Source: Thiobacillus sp. (lineage in GTDB: Bacteria; Pseudomonadota; Gammaproteobacteria; Burkholderiales; Thiobacillaceae). From it: a stretch of 46,096 nucleotides of DNA. Shown here piece after piece: positions 17,196-27,071 of this stretch. The stretch spans positions 1 to 46,096 of the forward strand of contig JANJWS010000029.1 in the NCBI GenBank assembly GCA_024709425.1, given 5' to 3'. The notes beneath the pieces were generated by a model. That model had not been told where the DNA came from. It did not search any database and worked only from the letters and a program-made list of their open reading frames with translations. Both the position numbers and the translations under genes were made by a program. Each line of letters begins with the position of its first letter. The stretch's first letter is position 1.

Positions 17196-17619
17196 GGCGC
17201 GATACTCCGGACAGGATGGGGGGTGAACGCCAGTCTATTTCACATCCTACCGCATCGGGGCAACATGCCGGTCCGGCAAAGGGAGGAAGCCCGGCGAGGT
17301 CTGCCCGACGCCTCGCAGCGCCCGCAGCCAGATTTTCGCTCGTCCTCTGGCGCCCCTGACAACACCCTGTCGCTGTTTCGTGGCTGCTAGCGCAATGGAG
17401 GTCATCGAGAATGCGACCGCCCCCTTCACGGGCAAGCCCAGCCCGCGGATCGACGCATCGTTGCGTTTGCGGGTCCGACAAGCTAAATACAGGGGACAGC
17501 CACTGTACCGTCGCTCACGATTGTCTTGCCCGCCATGATTTTCCTGCCCTCCCGTCTGCTCAGGTCACACACTTGCCAGGTATCGCACTCACATGCCGCC
17601 GTACATGACGGGAATACGC
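17196..17619. other. Intergenic region without a recognisable gene
   Basis: A stretch of about 420 bp between the divergent transporter genes. It must hold their promoters, but I cannot assign -35/-10 boxes with confidence. A short motif around 17490-17510 (CAGGGGACAGCCACTGT) resembles debris seen near transposon remnants; this is a weak resemblance only. Confidence 0.4.
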
Positions 17620-19473
17620 ATGATCTCTGAACAGCTCCTGATCCTCCTCATCCTCCTCGCCACCGTCGTCTTCTTTCTGTGGGGACGCTGGCGCCATGAC
17701 ATGGTGGCGGTGGGGGCGCTGCTGGCCTGCGTGTTCACCGGCCTGGTGCCGCATGACGCGGTCTTCACCGGCTTCGCCCATCCGGCGGTCGTCACCGTGG
17801 CGTGCGTGCTGGTGTTAAGCCACGGCCTGCTCACCTCGGGCGCGGTCGATGCGCTGACGCGCCGCCTGCTGCCGGCCCAATCCGGGCCCACGCTGACCAT
17901 TTTCTCGCTCACCGCACTGGGCGCCCTGTTGTCCGCGTTCATGAACAACGTCGGCGCGCTGGCGCTGCTGATGCCGGTGGCGATGCAGATCGCCGGCCGA
18001 CTCGACCTGCCGCCCGGCAAGGTGCTGATGCCGCTCGCTTTCGGCTCCATTCTCGGTGGCACCACCACGCTCATCGGCACGCCGCCCAACCTGATCGTTT
18101 CCGGCCTGCGTGCCGAGGCCGGGCTCGGCAGCTTCGGCATGTTCGATTTCACGCCGGTCGGGCTGGCGATCACCGTGCTGGGCATCGCCTTCATCGGCCT
18201 GATTGGCTGGCGACTGGTCCCGGCACGCAGGCAGACCGACACCGAGGGCTTCGACACCGGCACCTACCTGACCGAGGCCCTCGTGACCGGGGACAGCAAG
18301 GCGGCCGGCATGAAACTGCGCGAGATCGAGGCTGCGCTGGAGGAGGCTGACGCGCAGATCATCGGCCTGGTGCGCAACGACGTGCGGGTATCGGCGCCGA
18401 ATGGCGGCCGACATGTGCGTGCCGGCGACATCCTGATCATCGAGGCGGAAGCCGAAACGCTCGCCACTGCGCTGTCGAGCCTGGGCCTGGTGCTGGAGGA
18501 GGCCCAGCACAAGGCGGAAAAGGAAGAAAAGGCAGACACGACGGAAACCGCGGAAACGGAGGGTGCCGCAGCGGGGGAGGACAAAGCGAGGACGGAGGAG
18601 AAAGCCCCGCCGTCGGACGAAATCGTGCTGGTGGAACTGGCCATTCTGCCGTCCTCCGGGCTGCTCGGCCGCACACCCAGCGACATCCAGCTGCGCAGCC
18701 GCTTCGGCATCAACCTGCTCGCCGTATCGAGCCAGGGGCGCCGCAGCCGGGCGCGGCTGCGCAGCTATCGTTTCAAGGCGGGGGACGTGCTGATGATGCA
18801 CGGGACACCGGAGGCCATCGCCGAATTCGCCAGCGTCGCCAGTTGCGTGCCGCTGGCCGAACGCGCGCTGTATATCCCGGACCGCCGCAAGGCGATCATG
18901 GCCAGCCTCATCCTCGCGCTGGTCGTCATCGTCGTCACGTTCGGCCTGCTGCCCGCGGCGGTCGCCTTCATCGCCGGCGTGCTCGCCTCGATGGCGGTGC
19001 GCACGGTACCGCCGCGCGCGGTGTACGAAGCCATCGACTGGCCCGTCATCGTGCTGCTCGGTGCGCTGATTCCGGTGGCGGGGGCGATGCAGAGCACCGG
19101 CACCGCCGACCTGATCGCGCGCATCCTGCTCGAACAGGTCGCGCAGGGTCATGCGGTCGTCGCGCTGGCGGTAATTTTGGTGGTGACGATGACACTGTCC
19201 GACGTGATGAACAACGCCGCCACCGCGGCGGTGATGTGCCCGATCGCCATCGGCACTGCGACGGCTTTGGGCGTGAATGCCGACGCCTTCCTGATGGCGG
19301 TGGCGATTGGCGCATCGTCCGCCTTCCTGACGCCGATCGGGCACCAGAACAACACGCTGATTCTTGGCCCGGGCGGCTTCCGCTTCGGCGATTACTGGCG
19401 CATGGGCCTGCCGCTGGAAATCCTGCTGGTGGCAATCGGCATCCCGATGCTGCTGTGGGTGTGGCCACTGTAA
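17620..19473 (+). CDS. SLC13-family permease with two RCK_C (TrkA-C) domains
   Basis: A protein of about 617 residues. Membrane halves flank a cytosolic centre. The N-terminal half has the SLC13/CitM-type motifs MNNVGALALLMPVA and GTTTLIGTPPNLIVSG; the C-terminal half repeats them as VMNNAATAAVMCPIA and SAFLTPIGHQNN. The centre carries two TrkA-C-like segments separated by a highly charged, Ala/Glu/Lys-rich linker of about 40 residues (around 18505-18620). The substrate is unknown (sulfate, dicarboxylate or other anion). The start at 17620 has GGGAA upstream; in-frame ATGs also exist at 17593 and 17605. Confidence 0.85.
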   Translation: MISEQLLILLILLATVVFFLWGRWRHDMVAVGALLACVFTGLVPHDAVFTGFAHPAVVTVACVLVLSHGLLTSGAVDALTRRLLPAQSGPTLTIFSLTALGALLSAFMNNVGALALLMPVAMQIAGRLDLPPGKVLMPLAFGSILGGTTTLIGTPPNLIVSGLRAEAGLGSFGMFDFTPVGLAITVLGIAFIGLIGWRLVPARRQTDTEGFDTGTYLTEALVTGDSKAAGMKLREIEAALEEADAQIIGLVRNDVRVSAPNGGRHVRAGDILIIEAEAETLATALSSLGLVLEEAQHKAEKEEKADTTETAETEGAAAGEDKARTEEKAPPSDEIVLVELAILPSSGLLGRTPSDIQLRSRFGINLLAVSSQGRRSRARLRSYRFKAGDVLMMHGTPEAIAEFASVASCVPLAERALYIPDRRKAIMASLILALVVIVVTFGLLPAAVAFIAGVLASMAVRTVPPRAVYEAIDWPVIVLLGALIPVAGAMQSTGTADLIARILLEQVAQGHAVVALAVILVVTMTLSDVMNNAATAAVMCPIAIGTATALGVNADAFLMAVAIGASSAFLTPIGHQNNTLILGPGGFRFGDYWRMGLPLEILLVAIGIPMLLWVWPL

Positions 19474-19494
19474 GAGAGGCCGGCACCCCACGCA

Positions 19495-19785
19495 CTACTT
19501 CTTGAGACGTGAACGTGCGGAGTTGACTGCCTCGCCGAGCGCTTCCCAGGCGAGTTCGACGCCGGCCTTCAGATCCTGCCACGCGCCGTCGCCCGCATCG
19601 CGCAATGCATCCAGTTTCGCGCGGGCCTCGTCGCGCCGGGTACGCAACTGGGCGAGCTGCTTGTGATACTCGTCGCGCACGTCGGCCTCGACCTGCCCGG
19701 TCCGGGCCGCCAGCGTATCGATCTCTGCATCCAGCTTGTGCAGGAGCTCGTGCATCTTCTGCACATATTCATCACGCGTGCTCAT
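19495..19785 (-). CDS. Small coiled-coil protein (sll1863-like stress protein)
   Basis: A 96-residue protein, almost entirely helical and highly charged (DEYVQKMHELLHKLDAEID, then heptads of Leu/Ala). It resembles the short 'coiled coil domain-containing / sll1863 family stress response' proteins. It lies 1 bp after the LapA-like gene on the same strand and is probably co-transcribed with it. Function not established. Confidence 0.7.
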   Translation of the reverse strand: MSTRDEYVQKMHELLHKLDAEIDTLAARTGQVEADVRDEYHKQLAQLRTRRDEARAKLDALRDAGDGAWQDLKAGVELAWEALGEAVNSARSRLKK

Positions 19786-19786
19786 G

Positions 19787-20278
19787 TCAGCTTCCTTTCG
19801 TATCGGTTGAATTCCGCGCCAGCGCGCGGTCGATCTTGTCGTCCATCTCGCCCACCAGGGCAGCCAGTCCGTTGGCAGACTCGACCAGCGACTGCTTTAC
19901 CGACTGTTCATGCTGGTTGAGCTTTCCATCCATTTCCGTGAGGCTGGCGCGCAACCGCGAAAATTCCTGGTCGATCTGGGTGCGCAGTTCGCTGAACCGC
20001 GAGGCCTCGGCGGTTTCCGCAAGCTTGCGCTGCGCCTGCAGTTCCTGATTGTGACGGCGCGATTCCATGAGCATGTTGGTGCGCAGGCCCAGCGCATAGA
20101 TCATGAAAAGTCCCACCAGCACCAGCATCGAACCGAGCAGGATTACGCCGAGCGGGCCCTCGACGTCAAAGACAATGAAAGACAGCGTGGACGATGCGCT
20201 GAGGACCGACCAGTTCGCCAGCGTGAAGACCCCGAGCAGGAAAAGTGCCGCGAGGATGAGTCCGGTGAGAACGTTCAT
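19787..20278 (-). CDS. LapA-domain membrane protein with coiled-coil tail
   Basis: A 163-residue protein. Two N-terminal membrane helices (LTGLILAALFLLGVFTLANW; GPLGVILLGSMLVLVGLFMIY) form a LapA/DUF1049-like hairpin and are followed by a long charged coiled coil. The start at 20278 is chosen because AAGGAGATGGA precedes it; the longer frame to 20362 would run into the amtB terminator. LapA proteins are linked to lipopolysaccharide assembly; the role of this longer form is unknown. Confidence 0.75.
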   Translation of the reverse strand: MNVLTGLILAALFLLGVFTLANWSVLSASSTLSFIVFDVEGPLGVILLGSMLVLVGLFMIYALGLRTNMLMESRRHNQELQAQRKLAETAEASRFSELRTQIDQEFSRLRASLTEMDGKLNQHEQSVKQSLVESANGLAALVGEMDDKIDRALARNSTDTKGS

Positions 20279-20362
20279 TCCATCTCCTTTTTCGCGTAGC
20301 AATAATTTAAGTATAGCCAAGCACGATCGCGGCACCCGGCGACCGTCCTCACGCCGCGCCAC

Positions 20363-20392
20363 AAAAAAAAGGGGCGCCCTGCAGAGCGCCCC
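20363..20392 (-). terminator. Rho-independent terminator of amtB
   Basis: On the minus strand GGGGCGC and GCGCCCC form a stem around TCTGCAGG, followed directly by a run of eight T. It lies 26 bp past the amtB stop. Confidence 0.9.
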
Positions 20393-20417
20393 ATACTCTC
20401 GTCGGAGAAAGTGCTGC

Positions 20418-21809
20418 TTACACGCTGTAGGCCCGCTCGCCGTGGCTGGCGGTGTCGAGACCTTCGCGTTCCTGTTCTTCGCTGACGCGCAGGCCCATGG
20501 TCATGTCGATGAGCTTGAACAGGACCAGGCTGACGATGCCGGACCACACGATGGTGATGCCGACGCCGGTGGCCTGGGTGACGACCTGGCCGGCCATGCT
20601 GTAGCCATCGACCCCAACGCCGCCGAGCGACGGTGCGACGAAGATGCCGGTGCCGATGGCGCCAATGATGCCGCCAATGCCGTGGATGCCGAATACGTCG
20701 AGGCTGTCGTCGTAGCCCAGCATCTTCTTGAGGCCCGACACGCCCCACAGGCAGACCACGCCGGAGACCGCGCCGAGCACGATGCCGCCCATGGGGCCGA
20801 CGAGGCCGGCCGCCGGGGTGATCGCGACCAGGCCCGCCACCACGCCGGAGGCAAGGCCCAGCATCGACGGCTTGCCGCGCAGCATCCACTCGGCGACCAT
20901 CCACGCGAGGCCCGCCGCGGCGGTAGCGAGGATGGTGTTGATGAAGGCAAGCGCGGCGCCGCCGGTGGCTTCGAGGTTGGAACCGGCGTTGAAGCCGAAC
21001 CAGCCCACCCACAGCAGCGAGACACCGACCATGGTCATCGGCAGGTTGTGCGGCGGCATGGCGTCACGGCCGTAGCCCACGCGCTTGCCGAGCACGATGG
21101 CGCCGACCAGCGCAGCGATACCCGCATTGATGTGCACCACGGTGCCCCCCGCGAAGTCGAGGTCACCCGCTTCGAACAGGTGCCCGCCCGTGGCCCACAC
21201 CATGTGCGCGATCGGCAGGTAGGAGAAGGTGAACCACAGCGCGGAAAACACCAGCAGCGCGGAGAATTTCACCCGTTCCGCCAGACCGCCGACGATCAGC
21301 GCCACGGTGATGGCCGCAAAGGTCAGCTGGAACGCGATGAAGGTGAATTCGGGAATCACCACGCCATCGGTGAACGTGGCCGCGGTGCTGTCCGGTGTGA
21401 CGCCGGCAAGGAACATCTTGGAGAGGTCGCCGATGACCCAGTTCAGGCTGCCGCCATCGCCAAAGGCCAGCGAGTAACCATACACCGCCCACAGGATCGA
21501 GATCAGGCAGAAGATCGCCATCACCTGGGTCAGTACCGACAGCATGTTCTTGGCGCGCACCAGGCCGCCGTAGAACAGCGCCACACCCGGCACGATCATC
21601 AGGATCACCAGCAGCGTGGACAGCATCATCCAGGTGGTGTCGCCCTTGTCCGGCACCGGCGCGGCCGCCGCCGCGTCCACAGCGGGTGCGACATCGGCGA
21701 CGACCTCGGCCACCACCTCCGACACCGGTTCGACCGCCTCTTGCGCCAGCGCCAGGCCGGGTGCCAGCAGGAAGGCCATCAGGCCCAGCGAAGCTAGAAG
21801 TCTTTTCAT
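20418..21809 (-). CDS. amtB: AmtB ammonium transporter
   Basis: A 463-residue protein. A signal-like N-terminus (KRLLASLGLMAFLLAPGLALA) and an Ala/Pro/Val-rich linker precede eleven membrane helices. The conserved channel residues are present: Asp in LDFAGG, His in GTVVHINAG and His in FGIHGIGGIIG. The start at 21809 has GAGGAG upstream. It lies 11 bp after glnK, the usual pairing, in which GlnK plugs the channel when nitrogen is plentiful. It is the last gene of the operon and is followed by a clear terminator. Confidence 0.96.
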   Translation of the reverse strand: MKRLLASLGLMAFLLAPGLALAQEAVEPVSEVVAEVVADVAPAVDAAAAAPVPDKGDTTWMMLSTLLVILMIVPGVALFYGGLVRAKNMLSVLTQVMAIFCLISILWAVYGYSLAFGDGGSLNWVIGDLSKMFLAGVTPDSTAATFTDGVVIPEFTFIAFQLTFAAITVALIVGGLAERVKFSALLVFSALWFTFSYLPIAHMVWATGGHLFEAGDLDFAGGTVVHINAGIAALVGAIVLGKRVGYGRDAMPPHNLPMTMVGVSLLWVGWFGFNAGSNLEATGGAALAFINTILATAAAGLAWMVAEWMLRGKPSMLGLASGVVAGLVAITPAAGLVGPMGGIVLGAVSGVVCLWGVSGLKKMLGYDDSLDVFGIHGIGGIIGAIGTGIFVAPSLGGVGVDGYSMAGQVVTQATGVGITIVWSGIVSLVLFKLIDMTMGLRVSEEQEREGLDTASHGERAYSV

Positions 21810-21820
21810 GTCCGTGCTCC

Positions 21821-23012
<1,192 letters not shown>

Positions 23013-23057
23013 GAAAGTCTCCGAATTGGAAGGCGCGCAAAATTGCACCCTACCCGC

Positions 23058-23073
23058 AGCACAAGCCGTGCCA
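23058..23073 (-). promoter_or_regulatory. Sigma-54 (-24/-12) promoter of the porin-glnK-amtB operon
   Basis: Minus-strand TGGCACGGCTTGTGCT matches the sigma-54 consensus TGGCACGrNNNTTGCw at 15 of 16 positions, with correct GG-to-GC spacing. It lies about 46 bp upstream of the porin ATG. Confidence 0.8.
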
Positions 23074-23135
23074 GATTTATTTGCCCGCAAAAACAATGCG
23101 GTACGCAACACGCCCCGATAAGGCGCCGTCTTTCC

Positions 23136-23150
23136 GCACCGTCCTGGTGC
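23136..23150 (-). promoter_or_regulatory. NtrC-like binding site 1
   Basis: GCACCGTCCTGGTGC is a perfect dyad of the type GCAC-N7-GTGC, matching the NtrC consensus TGCACC-N5-GGTGCA in its core. Its centre is about 75 bp upstream of the -24 element. Confidence 0.7.
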
Positions 23151-23165
23151 GCCGCATCCACCGCG

Positions 23166-23182
23166 TGCACGGTCTTTGTGCC
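23166..23182 (-). promoter_or_regulatory. NtrC-like binding site 2
   Basis: TGCACGGTCTTTGTGCC again has GCAC-N7-GTGC. The centre is 31 bp (about three helical turns) from site 1, as expected for cooperative NtrC dimers. Confidence 0.6.
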
Positions 23183-23234
23183 GCTACGCGCAGCGCGCCG
23201 CGCTTGCTACACTCACACCTCACCGGAGGCCCCC

Positions 23235-23495
23235 ATGAATCCAAAATTTCCGCACCCCCCCTTCATCAACGAACTGGCCGGCAAGCTCGGCGAAATGCTC
23301 AAGCAGTCGCCCGCGAAGGACATCGAGCAGAATCTCAAGGCCGGCCTCACCTCGATGCTCGGCAAGCTCGACATGGTGGGCCGCGAGGAATTCGACGTCC
23401 AGGCGGACGTGCTCGCGCGCACGCGCGAGAAGCTGGCGCAGCTCGAAACGCGCATCGCCGAACTGGAAAAACAGCAGCGCACGGAAGAAGAATAA
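23235..23495 (+). CDS. ubiK: UbiK-family ubiquinone biosynthesis accessory factor
   Basis: An 86-residue BMFP-domain protein. An N-terminal amphipathic part (FINELAGKLGEMLKQSPAKD) precedes the conserved GREEFDVQADVLARTREKL coiled coil. GGAGG precedes the ATG. UbiK (YqiC) helps the aerobic ubiquinone biosynthesis complex. It is 4 bp before comM, a common betaproteobacterial pairing, and divergent from the nitrogen operon with a shared control region. Confidence 0.88.
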   Translation: MNPKFPHPPFINELAGKLGEMLKQSPAKDIEQNLKAGLTSMLGKLDMVGREEFDVQADVLARTREKLAQLETRIAELEKQQRTEEE

Positions 23496-23499
23496 GCGC

Positions 23500-24990
23500 A
23501 TGGCCGTCGCCGTCGTCGCCAGCCGCGCGCTTGCCGGCATGCACGCGCCCGAGGTGGTGGTCGAGGCGCATCTGGCCAACGGCCTGCCGGCGTTCACCCT
23601 GGTCGGTCTACCCGAAACCGAGGTCAAGGAAGCACGCGACCGCGTGCGCGCAGCGATCCAGAACGCGCGCTTCGAATTTCCCGCGCGCCGCATCACGGTC
23701 AACCTCGCGCCGGCCGACCTGCCCAAGGAATCGGGCCGCTTCGACTTGCCGATCGCGCTCGCCATCCTTGCCGCCTCCGGGCAGATTCCCGCCGACAAAC
23801 TGCGTCAGGCCGAATTTGCCGGTGAGCTCGCGCTGACCGGCGAACTGCGCCCGGTGCGCGGCGCGCTGGCGATGGCGCTCGCCACCCGCGGCAGCGGGCG
23901 CCAGCTGGTACTGCCGCTGCAGTCGGCGAACGAAGCGGCGCTGGCGCGCGGCGTCGACACGCGCGGCGCAGCGAGCCTGCTGGAAGTGTGCGCCTGGCTC
24001 GCCGGACAGGGCGCGCTCGCCGAGCCAACGGGGGTGGCGGCTGACGCCGTTGCCGACTATCCAGACTTCGCCGACGTCAAGGGCCAGAGCGGCGCGCGGC
24101 GCGCGCTCGAAGTCGCCGCCGCAGGGGGGCATTCCGTGCTGATGGCGGGACCGCCGGGCACCGGCAAGTCGATGCTCGCCGCGCGCTTTCCCGGCATTCT
24201 CCCGACCATGAGCGAGAACGAGGCGCTGGAAGCCGCCGCCGTCGCCTCGCTGAACGGCGGCTTCCATCCCGCGCAGTGGCAGCGCCGCCCATTCCGCGCG
24301 CCGCACCACACCGCGTCCGCGGTCGCATTGGTGGGCGGCGGCGGCAACCCGCGCCCGGGGGAAATCTCGCTGGCGCACCACGGGGTGCTGTTCCTCGACG
24401 AGCTGCCGGAATTCTCGCGACAGGTACTGGAAGTGCTGCGCGAGCCGCTGGAGACCGGACACATCACCATCTCCCGCGCCGCGCGCCAGGCCGACTTTCC
24501 CGCGCGCTTCCAGCTCGTCGCCGCGATGAACCCCTGCCCCTGCGGCTATCTCGGCCACCCCAGCCGTGCCTGCCGCGACACCCCCGACCAGATCGCGCGC
24601 TACCGCGGGCGCATTTCCGGTCCCCTGCTCGACCGCATCGACATCCAGATCGGCGTGCCCGCGCTCACCGAGGACGAACTCATGCAGGCCGGCGCGGGCG
24701 AATCCAGCGCGGTCATCCGCGTCCGCGTCGAAGCCGCCCGCGCGCGCCAGATCGCGCGCCAGGGCAAACCCAATGCGGCACTCGGCCCACAGGAGATCGA
24801 GGCATTCTGCAAGCCCGACGCCGCCGGCGAGACGCTGTTGAAGCAAGCCATCGCGCGCCTCAACCTGTCGGCGCGCGCCTACCACCGCATCCTCCGTCTC
24901 GCACGCAGCATCGCCGACCTTGCCGGCAGCGAAGCGCTCGCCACCGCGCACCTCGCCGAGGCAATCCAGTACCGGCGCCAGACGGCATGA
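23500..24990 (+). CDS. comM: ComM/YifB Mg-chelatase-like AAA+ helicase
   Basis: A 496-residue protein. The N-terminal Lon-like fold (SRALAGMHAPEVVVEAHLAN) is followed by an AAA+ core with Walker A GPPGTGKS (near residue 218) and Walker B LFLDELPEF. A zinc-like segment NPCPCGYLGHPSRACR and a C-terminal Mg-chelatase-like domain (RAYHRILRLARSIADL) complete it. ComM is known as a branch-migration helicase in natural transformation. Its stop overlaps the start of the next gene (ATGA). Confidence 0.92.
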   Translation: MAVAVVASRALAGMHAPEVVVEAHLANGLPAFTLVGLPETEVKEARDRVRAAIQNARFEFPARRITVNLAPADLPKESGRFDLPIALAILAASGQIPADKLRQAEFAGELALTGELRPVRGALAMALATRGSGRQLVLPLQSANEAALARGVDTRGAASLLEVCAWLAGQGALAEPTGVAADAVADYPDFADVKGQSGARRALEVAAAGGHSVLMAGPPGTGKSMLAARFPGILPTMSENEALEAAAVASLNGGFHPAQWQRRPFRAPHHTASAVALVGGGGNPRPGEISLAHHGVLFLDELPEFSRQVLEVLREPLETGHITISRAARQADFPARFQLVAAMNPCPCGYLGHPSRACRDTPDQIARYRGRISGPLLDRIDIQIGVPALTEDELMQAGAGESSAVIRVRVEAARARQIARQGKPNAALGPQEIEAFCKPDAAGETLLKQAIARLNLSARAYHRILRLARSIADLAGSEALATAHLAEAIQYRRQTA

Positions 24991-26018
24991 GCGATCCGGT
25001 CGCCTCCTGGCACGAGGAGAAACAGTCCGCCTGGCTCTACCGGGTGGTCGCCGAATGCGAACGCGGCACGCCGCGCGCGGCGCTGTTCACCGAACTGGCG
25101 CAGGCCGCCGAGGCGCAGGCCGAGATCTGGCGCACCCTCATCGCCGAGAAAGGCGGCACCCCGCCGCAGGCCTTCCACCCCGAACTGCGCGCGCGCGTCG
25201 TCGCCTGGCTGGTGCGCCGCTTCAAGCCGCGCGCGATGCGCAGCGTGCTGGCGGCGATGAAGGTGCGCGGCATGGCGCTCTACACCCACGCCACGCCGCA
25301 CCCCATGCCGCTGCACCGCGACGACATCGGCAAGCGCCACCAGAGCGGCGCTGCCGGCAACGCGCTGCGCGCCGGCGTGTTCGGCGTCAACGACGGCCTC
25401 GTTTCCAACGCCGCCCTCATCTATGGCGTCGCCGGCGCCGCGCAGGAGCCTTCGGTGATCGTGCTCGCCGGCGTCGCCGGCCTGCTCGCCGGTGCGTTTT
25501 CCATGGCGGCTGGCGAATACGTGTCGGTGCGCGCGCAGCGGGAGATGTTCGAGTACCAGATCGGCCTGGAACGCGACGAGCTGCAGCAATATCCCGACGA
25601 GGAGGCCGCCGAACTCGCGCTCATCTACGCCGCCAAGGGCATGGATCCCGCCGAGGCGAGAAAGCTCGCCGACACGCTCATGCAGGACCCCGACCGCGCG
25701 CTCGACACCCTCGCCCGCGAGGAACTCGGCCTCGACCCCGGCGAACTCGGCTCGCCCTGGGTCGCCGCCTTCTCATCGTTCTCGGCCTTCACCGCCGGCG
25801 CCGCCCTGCCGCTCGCCCCCTTCGTGCTCGGCGCCGGCCAGCCGCTCGCCGCCTCCATCGCGCTGACGGCCCTCGGCCTCTTCGCCGTCGGCGCCAGCAT
25901 GAGTCTTTTCACCGGGCGCCACGCCCTGTTCTCCGGCCTGCGCATGCTCGGCATCGGCGGCGCGGCAGGCGTAGCGACCTATGCCATCGGGGCGTGGCTG
26001 GGGGTGACGCTGGGGTGA
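24987..26018 (+). CDS. VIT1/CCC1-family iron/manganese transporter with N-terminal helical domain
   Basis: A 343-residue protein. Residues 1-105 are charged and helical (EEKQSAWLYRVVAECERGT), resembling the ferritin-like extension found on some bacterial VIT1 proteins. The transporter part starts near residue 118 (GNALRAGVFGVNDGLVSNA) and holds about five helices, with the cytosolic acidic region between helices 2 and 3 (SMAAGEYVSVRAQ). It probably exports or stores Fe2+/Mn2+. The start overlaps comM by 4 bases. Confidence 0.85.
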   Translation: MSDPVASWHEEKQSAWLYRVVAECERGTPRAALFTELAQAAEAQAEIWRTLIAEKGGTPPQAFHPELRARVVAWLVRRFKPRAMRSVLAAMKVRGMALYTHATPHPMPLHRDDIGKRHQSGAAGNALRAGVFGVNDGLVSNAALIYGVAGAAQEPSVIVLAGVAGLLAGAFSMAAGEYVSVRAQREMFEYQIGLERDELQQYPDEEAAELALIYAAKGMDPAEARKLADTLMQDPDRALDTLAREELGLDPGELGSPWVAAFSSFSAFTAGAALPLAPFVLGAGQPLAASIALTALGLFAVGASMSLFTGRHALFSGLRMLGIGGAAGVATYAIGAWLGVTLG

Positions 26019-26058
26019 GACGGACGCCGACCACGCGCGTCAGCCGCCCCGGTGCCGC

Positions 26059-26690
26059 TCACATGTCCAGCGGACTCAGCACCCCGCAGCCACCCTTGTT
26101 CAGCACGTGCGTGAGACCATCGTCGTCGCCACGTCCTTGTGCCCCAGCAGTTCCTGGATCGTTCGAATATCCTGCCCGCGTTCCAGCAGGTGCGTGGCAA
26201 ACGAATGCCGCAGCGTGTGCGGCGTCGCCGGTTTAACCAGACCGGCCGCCTGAACCGCACGCTTCATCGCCCGCTGCAGCAGCTTTTCGTCGAGATGATG
26301 CCGCCGCTCCACCCCACTGCGCGGATCCAACGAATAACTGCCCGACGGAAACACATACTGCCAACCCCATTCCATCGGCGCATTCACGTATTTGCGCGCC
26401 AGGGCATCAGGAAGGTAGACCGCCGCCCTGCCTGCCGCCAGGTCGCGTTCGAACAGTTCGCGCCGCCACCGCAAATGCGCGTGCAAATCAGGTTTTACTG
26501 ATTCAGGCAACATCGTCACCCGGTCCTTGGCACCCTTGCCATCGCGCACCACGATTTCACCGCGGTCAAAATCCACATCCTTCACGCGCAGCCGAATCAA
26601 CTCCATCAACCGCATGCCCGTGCCATACAGCAGGCGCCCGAGCAACCCATACGTCCCGTTCATATTGCGAAGCGCGGATTCCGGTCCCCC
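26059..26690 (-). pseudogene. Integron integrase (intI) remnant: N-terminal half missing, frameshift at the catalytic Tyr
   Basis: Minus-strand frame from about 26680 encodes the C-terminal catalytic domain of an integron-type tyrosine recombinase: [19 protein letters not shown] (Arg I), the integron-specific extra region around [27 protein letters not shown] (His-x-x-Arg) and [12 protein letters not shown]. One base is missing near 26113. The expected Y-T-H-V-L becomes SRTC-stop, while the other frame continues [17 protein letters not shown] to a stop at 26059. The codon lost is that of the nucleophilic tyrosine. Residues before the [10 protein letters not shown] region are not homologous, so the N-terminal domain is gone too. 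Confidence 0.88.
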
Positions 26691-26854
26691 GGAAGGGGCA
26701 AGCTCGCACATGGAACAGAAAATGCGCCGACGGAAGGCATGAACAAGGCAGATTTTCCCCCGAATTCTGGTCGAACGTTCCCCGGACTGGCGATGGCGAA
26801 GGCAAAACCAAAGGGAGAACACTCGAAATTCATGCGTTCAGGCCCGGAGGAAAG
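26691..26854. other. Region between the integrase remnant and the first cassette gene
   Basis: This is where the missing integrase 5' end and the attI site would be. I do not see a convincing attI (GTTRRRY) here, so it was probably lost with the integrase N-terminus. A short frame from 26792 is not convincing. Confidence 0.4.
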
Positions 26855-27067
26855 ATGTTGGCTGAGGGGAACACGGATTCAGGATACTTAAAAGCACCAC
26901 GTGAAGATGGAGGCACTGACGCTGTAAACCTGCATCCTGCCGCTACGGATCTTTTTCAATTTAACTATATCGAGCCATATGAAAGCATCGAAAAGCGTTT
27001 TGCTGAATGGCTTGAAAGTTCATTAGCTATAGCCCTTGCCGAATGGAAAAGAACCATTCAAATGTAA
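26855..27067 (+). CDS. Small hypothetical protein of an integron gene cassette
   Basis: A 70-residue protein not recognised from any family. The SD sequence GGAGG stands 4 bases before the ATG. The stop is 4 bp before the attC site at 27072, the normal layout for a cassette gene read toward its attC. Base composition is clearly lower in GC than the neighbours (for example the run around 26950-27030), as expected of a foreign cassette. The C-terminal half is helical (IEKRFAEWLESSLAIALAEW). Function unknown. Confidence 0.6.
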   Translation: MLAEGNTDSGYLKAPREDGGTDAVNLHPAATDLFQFNYIEPYESIEKRFAEWLESSLAIALAEWKRTIQM

Positions 27068-27071
27068 CAAG

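Noticed and set aside
16194-17390. Plus-strand Gln/Arg-rich frame opposite the YeeE-like gene
   Set aside because: Composition typical of a frame opposite GC-rich membrane protein; no SD and no family pattern.
24276-24986. N-terminal extension of the VIT1 gene inside comM
   Set aside because: Overlaps comM in another frame and reads as Arg/Pro-rich nonsense; the ATG at 24987 overlapping the comM stop is the natural start.
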